A DNA stretch of 7,699 nt from Desulfobulbaceae bacterium (lineage in GTDB: Bacteria; Desulfobacterota; Desulfobulbia; Desulfobulbales; Desulfobulbaceae): positions 1-7,699 of the forward strand of contig JALSNT010000574.1 of NCBI GenBank assembly GCA_026986885.1, read 5' to 3'. Under the pieces are notes generated by a model. The model was not told the DNA's origin. It did no database searches and saw nothing but the letters and a program-made list of their open reading frames with translations. A program made the position numbers and the translations under genes. This document shows, one piece after another, positions 1-6,097 of this stretch (position 1 is its first letter; every line of letters starts with the position of its first letter).

Positions 1-422
1 CCGGCACCATGATGGTTCAGGGCGATCTCAAACAGATGTCCGCCGACTGGTTGCGGGGCGTCGGTATTCAGGGATATGGTTGCTCGCTGGCGGTCGGACT
101 TGGTGTGCCGATACCTATTCTTAATGAAGAGATGGCAAGGTTTACCGGAGTTTCCGATGCCGAAATTTTCACCCAGGTAGTTGATTATGGGTATGAGTAT
201 ACAAACGGTATTGCTCGTACCTATGGCGAAGTAAGTTATGCCGAGTTAAAGAGCGGTATCATTGAGGTGGCAGGTAAAAAAGTGCCGACGGCACCCCTTT
301 CTTCTTATGTCAAAGCGGTTGAAATTGCAGAGATACTGAAGAAGTGGATAGCGGACGGGCAATTTTTTCTCTCCGAGCCGGTAGCTCCGTTTCCCACCGT
401 TGATTTTTCTTTTGAAGAGTGA
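1..422 (+). CDS. Homocysteine biosynthesis protein (HcyBio/DUF39), C-terminal part
   Basis: The gene enters from the left edge. The reading frame is open from base 3 and ends in TGA at 420-422, so about 139 C-terminal codons are present and the true start lies upstream. The block GYGCSLAVGLGVPIPILNEE followed by a region rich in Tyr, Gly and Asp (VVDYGYEY) and a TYGEVSYAELKSG segment is what I recognise as the C-terminal part of the DUF39/HcyBio family. Family knowledge: these cytoplasmic proteins take part in making homocysteine from aspartate semialdehyde and a sulfide-derived sulfur source in methanogens and sulfate-reducing bacteria, usually with a ferredoxin/NIL-domain partner. The visible Cys in GYGCS is the only cysteine in this fragment. 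The end is intact, and no CBS or ferredoxin domain is fused at this C-terminus. The partner gene is not in the window. The family call is from pattern memory. Confidence 0.82.
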   Translation, partial: GTMMVQGDLKQMSADWLRGVGIQGYGCSLAVGLGVPIPILNEEMARFTGVSDAEIFTQVVDYGYEYTNGIARTYGEVSYAELKSGIIEVAGKKVPTAPLSSYVKAVEIAEILKKWIADGQFFLSEPVAPFPTVDFSFEE

Positions 423-477
423 CGGCGTTTTAAAAAAATTCTATCTACTGCGTCTAATCTGCGGGGATGATTCCCTG

Positions 478-664
478 CTTAGGAACAGAAATTAAATAAC
501 GTGGACAATATCGCGCTCAGCTTTAGGTCAGGTTTGATCGATCTGATTGAACGAAACCGCAGACGTAGCAGGGCTACGATGAGGATTTCGTGATTGAAGA
601 GCGGTCAAAGATGGCCTGAAGATGAGATGCGAGATGTTCAGGTTATTTAATTTCTGTTCCTTAG
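478..664. repeat. 187-bp fold-back repeat with 23-bp terminal inverted repeats (MITE-like)
   Basis: Bases 478-500 and 642-664 are inverted copies of each other, matching at 22 of 23 positions (the mismatch is 480/662). The symmetry continues inwards. The exact centre is base 571, where CGTAGC (564-569) and GCTACG (573-578) pair around a 3-base loop. Between centre and ends the two arms still match at well over half of positions, with compensating single-base shifts, for example TCGC at 511-514 against 629-632 and AGG-CA at 525-530 against 612-617. The whole block could therefore fold into one long imperfect hairpin as RNA or single-stranded DNA. It encodes no recognisable protein. Size and structure fit a miniature inverted-repeat element or another dispersed intergenic palindrome mobilised in trans. 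No convincing target-site duplication is visible and no second copy occurs here, so mobility is inferred. Confidence 0.72.
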
Positions 665-671
665 CCACCTG

Positions 672-677
672 TATAAT
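672..677 (+). promoter_or_regulatory. Possible -10 box upstream of larE
   Basis: A perfect TATAAT lies 8 bases beyond the right end of the fold-back repeat and 127 bases before the chosen larE start. No good TTGACA-like -35 sits at 16-18 bases spacing. The equivalent position falls inside the repeat's terminal inverted repeat (AATTTC at 649-654). It may be a weak or activator-dependent promoter, or chance in an AT-rich stretch. Confidence 0.3.
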
Positions 678-790
678 TATGCCGCGCTCCAACATGGCAT
701 TCCCTGTATGTCTGTGCAATTAAAGGGCGAGCCGGCCGGTTGATTTTGATTTTTCACGGATTCATCAAGAGTAAATATTGTACCCATATT

Positions 791-797
791 GAAGGGA
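791..797 (+). promoter_or_regulatory. Ribosome binding site deciding the larE start
   Basis: GAAGGGA lies six bases before the TTG at 804. The upstream in-frame TTG at 789 has no purine-rich sequence in front of it, and its own second and third codons form this site. This favours 804 as the start. Confidence 0.6.
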
Positions 798-803
798 TAT
801 TTT

Positions 804-1607
804 TTGTCAATAGAACAAAAAACTGCAAAACTCAATGCCCTGGTGCATGCTTATGCGCGGGTGGCGGTGGCTTTTTCCGGAGGTGTTGACAGTTCATTTT
901 TGTTAAAATCCACCCTGGCTGTTCTCGGTGCCGGCAATGTCCTGGTTCTCTACTGCAGGAGTTGTCTGACCAGTCAGGCTGAGCAGCAGCGGGCCGAGAC
1001 CTGGCCTGCCAGGCATGGTCTTGCCGGCATTGATTTTTTGCCAATAGATATCCAGCCGCTTTCGTGGAAAGAATTTGTTGAAAATACCGAGAGGCGTTGC
1101 TACTTCTGCAAACTGCGGATGTATAAAGAGTTTTTAGCTGTCATGCATCGGTATGATTTGCAGATCCTGCTGGACGGAACCAATATTGATGATTTGAAAC
1201 ATCGGCGACCAGGGCTGCAGGCGATTCACGAACTCGGTGTTAGGACCCCACTCGTAGATGCGGGATTCGACAAAAACGAAATCCGTAACTGCAGCCGACA
1301 GATGAACCTTGATACCTGGAATATTCCCTCTTCCTCCTGTCTGGCCACGCGTATCCCCCATGGTCGTGCGATAACAGGAGAACGTTTACAGAAAATTGCC
1401 GATTATGAAGATGGTCTTGCCGGTCTTGGTTTCTCCGGCTGTCGGGTACGATTGCATTCATTACGGGATGATGCCGTGATATTGCAGTTGCAGCAGCATG
1501 ATTTTGATCGACTCGCATTACCGGGTATGCGTTTGGCCATTATCAGGTTTTTTCAAAAATCAGGTCTCCGGGATATTTTTCTTGATTTACAGGGACGGGA
1601 TAAGTAG
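804..1607 (+). CDS. larE: LarE-family ATP-dependent sulfur transferase
   Basis: A 267-residue PP-loop ATPase. The signature SGGVDSS is at residues 25-31, the DGTNIDD segment at about 124-130, and PSSSCLATRIP at about 175-185, in the order and spacing of LarE. LarE adenylates the pyridinium carboxylate of the nickel-pincer precursor and inserts sulfur, for lactate racemase and related LarA enzymes. Cysteines at about 99 and 102 (RCYFCK) and 179 (SSSCLATR) give three conserved positions. Family knowledge: LarE with this set (as in Thermotoga maritima) binds a [4Fe-4S] cluster for catalytic sulfur transfer, whereas the single-Cys type sacrifices its own sulfur. The length is normal for the family. 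The TTG start at 804 was preferred over the TTG at 789 on ribosome-site grounds. No larA, larB or larC is adjacent, so the substrate in this organism is not shown. A weak 7-bp inverted repeat (1589-1595/1614-1620) straddles the stop. Confidence 0.88.
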   Translation: MSIEQKTAKLNALVHAYARVAVAFSGGVDSSFLLKSTLAVLGAGNVLVLYCRSCLTSQAEQQRAETWPARHGLAGIDFLPIDIQPLSWKEFVENTERRCYFCKLRMYKEFLAVMHRYDLQILLDGTNIDDLKHRRPGLQAIHELGVRTPLVDAGFDKNEIRNCSRQMNLDTWNIPSSSCLATRIPHGRAITGERLQKIADYEDGLAGLGFSGCRVRLHSLRDDAVILQLQQHDFDRLALPGMRLAIIRFFQKSGLRDIFLDLQGRDK

Positions 1608-1776
1608 AACCGCTCCCTGTCTCTTTATAGAGTCGATTTGTTATTTATTTCCGTTTTTTATTATATTTTTGATGAAAATATTCAGTTTTGTAAAAAACCA
1701 GAGATGTCTGGTGGTCGAACAGGGCAGCTTTTCGGCCGCAATCTACCTGCTGGCGCAAAATAATGGTTTTTTTCCT

Positions 1777-1805
1777 TTGACAAAACCGGCCATCTTTATT
1801 TTAAT
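1777..1805 (+). promoter_or_regulatory. Sigma70-type promoter of the HU gene
   Basis: A perfect -35 box TTGACA (1777-1782), a 17-base spacer and a -10 box TTTAAT (1800-1805, five of six matches) make this the best promoter in the window. Transcription should begin near 1812 and give a leader of about 70 bases. Within that leader GGTCAGG (1829-1835) can pair with CCTGATC (1843-1849), with one G-U pair, as a small hairpin of unknown relevance. The rest of 1608-1883 shows no gene. Confidence 0.65.
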
Positions 1806-1883
1806 TCCGCTGTTCACGTAGTGGAGCAGGTCAGGTGGTATGCCTGATCATTACCAGCATTCATTTTAATTCTGGAGGGAAGA

Positions 1884-2156
1884 ATGAACAAAAAAGAACT
1901 CGTAGGGGCAATGGCAGACGCAGCAGATATCAGCAAGGCAGCCGCAGAAAAAGCATTAAATGGTATGTTGGCCGCTGTAACAGGTGCGCTTTCCGACGGT
2001 GATAAAGTAACGCTGGTTGGTTTCGGGACCTTTTCCACTGTAAAACGGTCAAAAAGAAAAGCGAAAAATCCTCGTACGGGAGAAATGATTAATATTCCGG
2101 CAAAAACGGTTGCCAAGTTTAAACCGGGCAGCAAACTCGCCGAAGCTGTAAAATAA
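1884..2156 (+). CDS. hup: HU-family DNA-binding protein
   Basis: A 90-residue protein, the usual HU length. It starts MNKKELVGAMA and has the helical dimerisation half, then GFGTFSTVKRSKRKAKNPRT at about residues 47-66 and IPAKTVAKFKPGSKL near the end. The beta-arm with NPRTGE carries the Pro that intercalates into bent DNA in HU/IHF. It compacts and bends the nucleoid as a homo- or heterodimer and is not strictly sequence specific. HU rather than IHF is favoured by the short N-terminus, although family members are hard to separate by eye. GGAGGGA (1874-1880) lies three bases before the ATG (five from the GGAGG core). The gene has its own promoter at 1777-1805 and appears monocistronic. Its transcript probably ends at the terminator at 2399-2443, giving an unusually long 3' region. 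Confidence 0.95.
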   Translation: MNKKELVGAMADAADISKAAAEKALNGMLAAVTGALSDGDKVTLVGFGTFSTVKRSKRKAKNPRTGEMINIPAKTVAKFKPGSKLAEAVK

Positions 2157-2249
2157 GTCGATTTTTTTATCTTTAATAAAGCTGCTTTTATCATTCATTT
2201 AAATTAGCATCACCGGAGCAAATATCAGGGGCACAGCACAACGAAAAAT

Positions 2250-2385
2250 GAAAATTGCCGGAATCGGTGGCTATCAGAATGATTTTCAGAAAAATCCTGT
2301 CGGGATTTAAAATCTTTTGTGGTTCCACAGTGCAGTGGAATGGTTGAGTAGAAGTTGATAGTCTTACCGGCGACAATGAATTTTC
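2250..2385 (+). ncRNA. Candidate structured RNA (sRNA or HU 3' UTR element)
   Basis: This gene-free segment between HU and the terminator holds nested complementary stems. They are 2250-2256 with 2379-2385 (7 bp), 2257-2261 with 2367-2371 (5 bp, leaving a 7-base bulge at 2372-2378) and 2269-2276 with 2356-2363 (8 bp including one G-U). Inside are two hairpins. One is AAATCC/GGATTT at 2292-2308, which can be extended by GATTTT (2281-2286) with AAAATC (2309-2314). The other is TTCCAC/GTGGAA at 2323-2340. A strong intrinsic terminator follows 14 bases later. It does not match tmRNA, SRP RNA or RNase P RNA that I can recognise, and I cannot confirm 6S RNA. No clear promoter of its own is seen, so it could be processed from the HU transcript. 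Short AT-rich stems can arise by chance. Confidence 0.35.
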
Positions 2386-2398
2386 AATAAGCTGCCAC

Positions 2399-2443
2399 AA
2401 ATAAAAACAACAGGTATATTGCCTGTTGTTTTTATTTTTTTAA
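2399..2443 (+). terminator. Intrinsic terminator after HU / candidate sRNA
   Basis: A perfect 16-bp stem, 2399-2414 paired with 2422-2437, has a 7-base loop and is followed by a run of T to 2441. The core is AACAACAGG/CCTGTTGTT. The A-rich 5' side means it could also act on the minus strand. It isolates the HU transcript from the tRNA gene. Confidence 0.85.
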
Positions 2444-2483
2444 TTTTAAGGTGTGTTGAGGAAAAAAATTACACGAACATAGT

Positions 2484-2560
2484 CGGGGAGTGGCTCAGTC
2501 TGGTAGAGCACAGCGTTCGGGACGCTGGGGTCGGAGGTTCGAATCCTCTCTTCCCGACCA
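2484..2560 (+). tRNA. tRNA-Pro, anticodon CGG
   Basis: A complete 77-base cloverleaf. The acceptor stem pairs 2484-2490 with 2550-2556 and has one G-U. The D-arm includes GGCTCAG and TGGTAGAGC. The anticodon stem CAGCG/CGCTG surrounds the loop TTCGGGA with anticodon CGG at 2518-2520. The T-stem 2533-2537/2545-2549 carries the loop TTCGAAT. The discriminator is A2557 and CCA is encoded at 2558-2560. It reads proline codon CCG. No clear promoter was found in the 40 bases between the upstream terminator and the gene. Confidence 0.97.
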
Positions 2561-2568
2561 ATTGTTTT

Positions 2569-2607
2569 AAAAGGAATATCACGGTATTATCGTGATATTC
2601 CTTTTTT
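2569..2607 (+). terminator. Intrinsic terminator of tRNA-Pro
   Basis: A perfect 15-bp stem pairs 2569-2583 with 2591-2605 (core GGAATATCACG/CGTGATATTCC) around a 7-base loop and ends in six T. It starts nine bases after the tRNA CCA end. The opposite strand also has a short T-run after the stem, so it may be bidirectional. Confidence 0.88.
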
Positions 2608-2636
2608 GTTTTGCTTGCCATCGTTGTTCAGCAATA

Positions 2637-2737
2637 AGGGATAACATCGCTAAAATAGAAACAACAGATTGCCTGTTGCTTTGTTTAAGCCTGAACTCAT
2701 GTAACTACAATTCACGGGAAAAAGCGATGGTATCCCT
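2637..2737. repeat. 15-bp inverted repeat enclosing a small hairpin
   Basis: AGGGATAACATCGCT (2637-2651) and AGCGATGGTATCCCT (2723-2737) are inverted copies matching at 14 of 15 positions and separated by 71 bases. The interior includes the CAACAG/CTGTTG hairpin at 2662-2678. The 101-bp block lies in the gene-free stretch 2608-2818 and could be a structured RNA, a small fold-back element or a decayed repeat. A further 5-bp hairpin (TCAGC/GCTGA, 2742-2754) follows. No protein-coding signal was found in 2608-2818. Confidence 0.45.
2649..2681 (-). terminator. Possible terminator of the ykgJ-type gene
   Basis: Read on the minus strand, a 9-bp stem with one G-T pair (2673-2681 with 2659-2667) and a 5-base loop is followed by the T-rich stretch TTTCTATTTT. 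It lies about 140 bases beyond the stop of the minus-strand gene. The stem is modest and the T-run interrupted. Confidence 0.4.
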
Positions 2738-2818
2738 AATTTCAGCATGGCTGAGTTTCAGTGGTAATCAGTTTTTTATTGTTAGCACCCGTACGGTTCA
2801 TTATTAAGTAGTCGGTTG

Positions 2819-3496
2819 TTAATGGGGAAAAATCCGGTGTGGAAAAAAATCACCCAGACAGCCCTCGTTGACCGGCCATGTTTTTATCTTTTCGAGAACT
2901 CGATTGAATGGTTTTTGCTGCTCGGCCGCTACCGGAAAACCCGGCAATGCGCAATTGGAGAGAGTATTGTTGTTGTCCTCCATCAGCATGTCCAGCATAT
3001 TGCCACTTATGCCTGCCTGGTCCAGGTGTTCAATCAGCTGATAAAAGGCAAGATTGATGGTGAACAGAAAGGGTGGCATCATGGCTTCTCCTCCTTGCCG
3101 ACAGCGTCTTGTTGATACCATTGCCCGGCATGCAAATGGCCGGTTTGCATAAATTCTGCAGAGTCCATCATCTCCCAGCAAGGGACAACATCCTCTGGCG
3201 TGCATGCCTTTTTCTTCAGGCGGGTCCTGTTGCTGCAGACAATAGCGTGCCAGGCCGTTGGTTGTCAGTGTCGGTATAAAATGGGGTCTTTGTTGAGCTG
3301 CTGCAATGTCGGCAGTGAGTTTTGCTTCGCTTAACAATGCATGGTTGTTCAAGTAAGCCGATTCAAGGCTGGTGATTGTCACATTGACCGAACAGCAGGT
3401 AGCGCATCCGGGTCTGCAGGCAATGGAAAAGTGATCAGTCAGTGCATCATAACAACTATAAAGGGCCTTAAGGGCATTGATTGCGGTCATGGACAT
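2819..3496 (-). CDS. YkgJ-family cysteine cluster protein
   Basis: A 225-residue cytoplasmic protein with the cysteine arrangement of the YkgJ/CxxCxxCC family. The first cluster is C27-x3-C31-x2-C34-C35, and the second region has CCPLL at 103-107, C113 (GLCRIY), NRPFAC at 118-123 and C132. Between them is an all-helical-looking segment, and the C-terminal part is less conserved, with C182 and C213. The family is thought to bind a metal or Fe-S centre through these cysteines. Its biochemical role is unsettled, and older annotations as Fe-S oxidoreductase are not evidence of activity. The ATG at 3494-3496 lacks a good ribosome site. A second ATG sits two codons inside, and an AGGGA lies too far upstream. 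The frame is open upstream but has no other ATG, GTG or TTG close by. It is divergent from the MFS gene, with 157 bases between them. Confidence 0.85.
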   Translation of the reverse strand: MSMTAINALKALYSCYDALTDHFSIACRPGCATCCSVNVTITSLESAYLNNHALLSEAKLTADIAAAQQRPHFIPTLTTNGLARYCLQQQDPPEEKGMHARGCCPLLGDDGLCRIYANRPFACRAMVSTRRCRQGGEAMMPPFLFTINLAFYQLIEHLDQAGISGNMLDMLMEDNNNTLSNCALPGFPVAAEQQKPFNRVLEKIKTWPVNEGCLGDFFPHRIFPH

Positions 3497-3590
3497 ATCT
3501 GTAATAAAGAAGAGTTTTTCCCTGAATTGAGCGTTTTACTCGTCCGGAGTGCAAATATTCAAAAATACATGAAAATCCCTCAGCTTATGC

Positions 3591-3607
3591 TTGCTTGTTG
3601 CAAGCAA
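3591..3607. promoter_or_regulatory. Perfect inverted repeat in a divergent promoter region
   Basis: TTGCTTG-TTG-CAAGCAA is a perfect 7-bp inverted repeat with a 3-base centre. It lies in the 157 bases between the divergent ykgJ-type and MFS genes. A CATAAT at 3630-3635 could be a -10 box for the MFS gene, but no matching -35 is present. The repeat could be a regulator-binding site or a small hairpin. No adjacent regulator gene is seen. Confidence 0.35.
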
Positions 3608-3653
3608 ATTCGCAGATCATTTTCTTTACCATAATTTTTACTGATGAGTTTTC

Positions 3654-4946
3654 ATGCCTGATCCTTCGCCAAACAGGTCCGGGAAACGGTCATTGCCGGT
3701 CGGACAATTGACCTCCTATTTTCACCTTTTACGGCAAAATTCAAATTATCGCAAATTCTGGATTTCCGGAACCATCAGTCAGGCGGGTGACTGGTTTAAT
3801 TATATCGCCATATTTGTGTTGCTCACCCACCTGACAGGATCCGGCGAGGCCGTAAGCTGGTTTCTTATCGCCAAATTTATTCCCACAACTCTTCTTGGGC
3901 CTGCCGCCGGGGTTGTCGCCGATCGTTACAGTCGAAAATATATTCTTATCTGTTGCGATCTCGCCCGGGTGGCTGTCGTTCTTGCCTATCTTTTGGTTCG
4001 GGATGCAAATCAGGTGTATCTGATTTTTCTGCTGGCCCTCTTACAGGAATCTCTCTGGAGTTTCTGGCATCCCGCCAGGCAGGCGGTTTTACCTGATATC
4101 TGCGTTAAGGAAGAAATTGCTACGGCCAATGGTCTATCAGGGGCATCCTGGTCGGTCATGCTTGCCTTTGGCGCTGCTGCCGGAGGATTTGTTACCGCAG
4201 CCTTTGGTTGGCGTACCGCCATTGTCATTGATGCCTGTTCATTCTGTCTTTCAGCTCTGGTCATGTTTATGGTTATCGTCCCGCTGCCCAAAAGACGAAA
4301 AAAATTACCGTTTTCTTTAGCCCGAATAACCGGTTTCCATGACCTGGTTGAAGGCATGTGTTATGTCGGCAAGCATAGAGACGTGGCCGCTCTGCTTATG
4401 GTGAAGAGCGGCTGGGCAATGTCCGGCGGCATCCTGGTAATGCTGACTGTCTTTGGTGAACAGGTTTTTTCAACCGGCGGCAGCGGTGGGTTGTCCGGAG
4501 TTCTGTATTCCATGCGCGGACTTGGCGCTGCCGTTGGCCCAATCGTCGCCTGGAAACTGTTTGGTGACAGCCTGCCGGCGATGCGCAGGGCCATTGGCGC
4601 TGCCTTTTTTATCTCAGCTGCGGCTTATCTTCTCTTTGCCCGGGCACCAAATATTGCAGTAGCCGGAATTTTTGTTTTTATCGGCCATATTGGAGGCTCC
4701 ATTCAATGGGTTTTCAGCACAACCCTGTTGCACCGACTTGTAGATTGCCGGTTCCGGGGCCGGGTGTTTGCTGCCGAGATGGGGCTTCTGACCCTGGTGT
4801 TAAGTATCTCAACCTGGCTGACCGGCGTTGCTCTTGATTATGGATATAACCCAAGAATGATTGTCGTTGCCCTTGCGCTGCTCTTTGTGCTTCCGGGATC
4901 ATGCTGGTTTTTTTATCTGTTCCATTTTACCGGCACTCGTGAATAA
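3654..4946 (+). CDS. MFS transporter (MFS_3/EntS-like exporter)
   Basis: A 430-residue inner-membrane protein of the major facilitator superfamily with about 12 hydrophobic segments spread from residue 36 to 424. The motif between the second and third segments, GPAAGVVADRYSRK at 82-95, is the superfamily motif A (D90, R91, R94). NYRKFWISGTISQAGDWFNY near residues 31-50, LWSFWHPARQAVLPDI at 134-149 and RFRGRVFAAE at 366-375 are typical of the MFS_3 branch, which includes the enterobactin exporter EntS and macrolide-efflux-type pumps. These are proton-driven exporters of small molecules. The substrate cannot be read from the sequence and no siderophore or antibiotic genes are next to it. The length is normal. 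The ATG at 3654 has only a weak GATGAG ahead of it. No clear terminator follows before the msrAB promoter. Confidence 0.88.
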   Translation: MPDPSPNRSGKRSLPVGQLTSYFHLLRQNSNYRKFWISGTISQAGDWFNYIAIFVLLTHLTGSGEAVSWFLIAKFIPTTLLGPAAGVVADRYSRKYILICCDLARVAVVLAYLLVRDANQVYLIFLLALLQESLWSFWHPARQAVLPDICVKEEIATANGLSGASWSVMLAFGAAAGGFVTAAFGWRTAIVIDACSFCLSALVMFMVIVPLPKRRKKLPFSLARITGFHDLVEGMCYVGKHRDVAALLMVKSGWAMSGGILVMLTVFGEQVFSTGGSGGLSGVLYSMRGLGAAVGPIVAWKLFGDSLPAMRRAIGAAFFISAAAYLLFARAPNIAVAGIFVFIGHIGGSIQWVFSTTLLHRLVDCRFRGRVFAAEMGLLTLVLSISTWLTGVALDYGYNPRMIVVALALLFVLPGSCWFFYLFHFTGTRE

Positions 4947-4968
4947 AGCAGGAAAAAAATTGCTTCTC

Positions 4969-4998
4969 TTGTAGTTAATGCATACAGTGTGGTATAAA
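4969..4998 (+). promoter_or_regulatory. Possible extended -10 promoter of msrAB
   Basis: TGG-TATAAA (4990-4998) is an extended -10 box with five of six core matches. The -35 candidate TTGTAG (4969-4974, spacer 18) is poor, as expected for extended -10 promoters. Transcription would begin near 5005, leaving a very short leader that just includes the GGAGG at 5006-5010. Confidence 0.45.
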
Positions 4999-5014
4999 TA
5001 CTTTTGGAGGCATT

Positions 5015-6082
5015 ATGAAATTTATACAGATATACTGCTTGATTGTTTTATTTATTTTTTCCTGGGGAGTACACGTGTCCATGGCTGCACAAAAAAAGGC
5101 GATCTTTGCCGGCGGCTGCTTCTGGTGTATGGAGCCGCCCTTTGAAAATATCAAAGGTGTCATTGATGTAATTGCCGGCTATACAGGCGGTCGGACCGAG
5201 AATCCTACCTACCGGGAGGTCAGTTCCGGTAAGACCGGTCATTATGAAGCTGTGGAAGTAACCTATGATCCGGAGCAGGTCAGTTATGAACAGCTGTTGA
5301 AGGTCTTCTGGAGACAGATAGACCCAACCGATGACGGCGGCCAGTTTGCCGATCGCGGTACCCAGTATTTCACCGCAATTTTCTATCTTGACAAGCAGCA
5401 GAAAAAACTTGCCGAGGCCTCAAAACAGGCCCTGGATGATTCAGGTATCTTTGATAAGCCGGTAATTACCGCCATCCTGCCGGCGACGAAGTTTTATCGG
5501 GCGGAAGAATATCATCAGGATTATTACAAAAAAAATATTCTTCATTATTCACTGTACAAAGCAGGTTCCGGCCGTGCCGAATTTCAAAAGAATACCTGGG
5601 AAAACAGGGAAGTCCCGCAAGCGACAACCTATGAACGTCCCAGTGACGCCGAACTTAAAAAACGGCTTACTCCCCTGCAGTGGGAGGTAACCCAGGAAGA
5701 GGGCACCGAGCGCCCCTATGATAATCCGTACTGGAATAATAAAGCTGAAGGAATTTATGTGGATATCGTATCCGGTGAGCCGCTTTTTTCCTCAACGGAC
5801 AAGTTCAAGTCCGGTACCGGCTGGCCCAGTTTTACCCGACCCATTTCTAAAGAAAATATAGTCGAAAAAGAGGATCGCAGGCTGTTCTCGGTTCGTACCG
5901 AGGTGCGGAGCAGGCACGGTGATGCGCATCTGGGACATGTTTTTCCTGATGGACCGGCACCCACAGGTCTGCGCTACTGTATCAACTCGGCAGCGCTTCG
6001 CTTTGTTCCCCGGGACGAGATGGCAAAACAGGGGTATGGCGCGTATCTCAAGCTGTTTGAATCGGCGGCGGCCAGCAGGTAG
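5015..6082 (+). CDS. msrAB: Exported MsrA-MsrB fusion, methionine sulfoxide reductase
   Basis: A 355-residue two-domain enzyme. Residues 1 to about 25 form a signal peptide (Lys at 2, hydrophobic core, SMAA cleavage-like end), so it should act outside the cytoplasm. MsrA (about 28-185) has the catalytic GCFWC at 34-38, GYTGG at 55-59 and EEYHQDYY at 164-171; it reduces methionine-S-sulfoxide. MsrB (about 212-335) has SGTGWPSF at 266-273, [16 protein letters not shown] at 303-318 and the catalytic Cys322 in [11 protein letters not shown]; it reduces the R-epimer. The usual zinc cysteines of MsrB are replaced (D250, S253, S299, G302), and the common recycling Cys is T268. C322 is therefore the only MsrB cysteine, and C35 and C38 are the only others in the mature protein. 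The order MsrA then MsrB resembles the Neisseria PilB core without its thioredoxin domain. GGAGG lies four bases before the ATG. The gene is convergent with the next one. Confidence 0.95.
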   Translation: MKFIQIYCLIVLFIFSWGVHVSMAAQKKAIFAGGCFWCMEPPFENIKGVIDVIAGYTGGRTENPTYREVSSGKTGHYEAVEVTYDPEQVSYEQLLKVFWRQIDPTDDGGQFADRGTQYFTAIFYLDKQQKKLAEASKQALDDSGIFDKPVITAILPATKFYRAEEYHQDYYKKNILHYSLYKAGSGRAEFQKNTWENREVPQATTYERPSDAELKKRLTPLQWEVTQEEGTERPYDNPYWNNKAEGIYVDIVSGEPLFSSTDKFKSGTGWPSFTRPISKENIVEKEDRRLFSVRTEVRSRHGDAHLGHVFPDGPAPTGLRYCINSAALRFVPRDEMAKQGYGAYLKLFESAAASR

Positions 6083-6097
6083 CTGCACATTTTTTAC

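Noticed and set aside
470..706. ATTCCCTG direct repeat (470-477 and 699-706) as a target-site duplication of the fold-back repeat
   Set aside because: The right copy is 35 bases away from the element end, so it does not abut the repeat, and an 8-base match over this distance is easily chance.
528..719. 63-codon minus-strand open frame
   Set aside because: It lies almost wholly inside the fold-back repeat, has no recognisable domain and no ribosome site; it is a by-product of the palindrome.
1498..1821. 107-codon plus-strand open frame overlapping the larE 3' end
   Set aside because: It overlaps the well-supported larE frame and the HU promoter, is Phe/Ile-rich through AT-rich DNA, and has no ribosome site.
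2191..2400. 69-codon minus-strand open frame between HU and the terminator
   Set aside because: No domain or ribosome site was seen, and the region is better explained as structured non-coding RNA or a 3' UTR.
2250..2443. Identification as 6S RNA
   Set aside because: The enclosing stem and terminator are suggestive, but the long hairpin with a central bubble typical of 6S RNA is not clear, so only a generic candidate is reported.
2592..2807. 71-codon plus-strand open frame after the tRNA
   Set aside because: It begins inside the tRNA terminator stem and shows no protein-like conservation that I can recognise.
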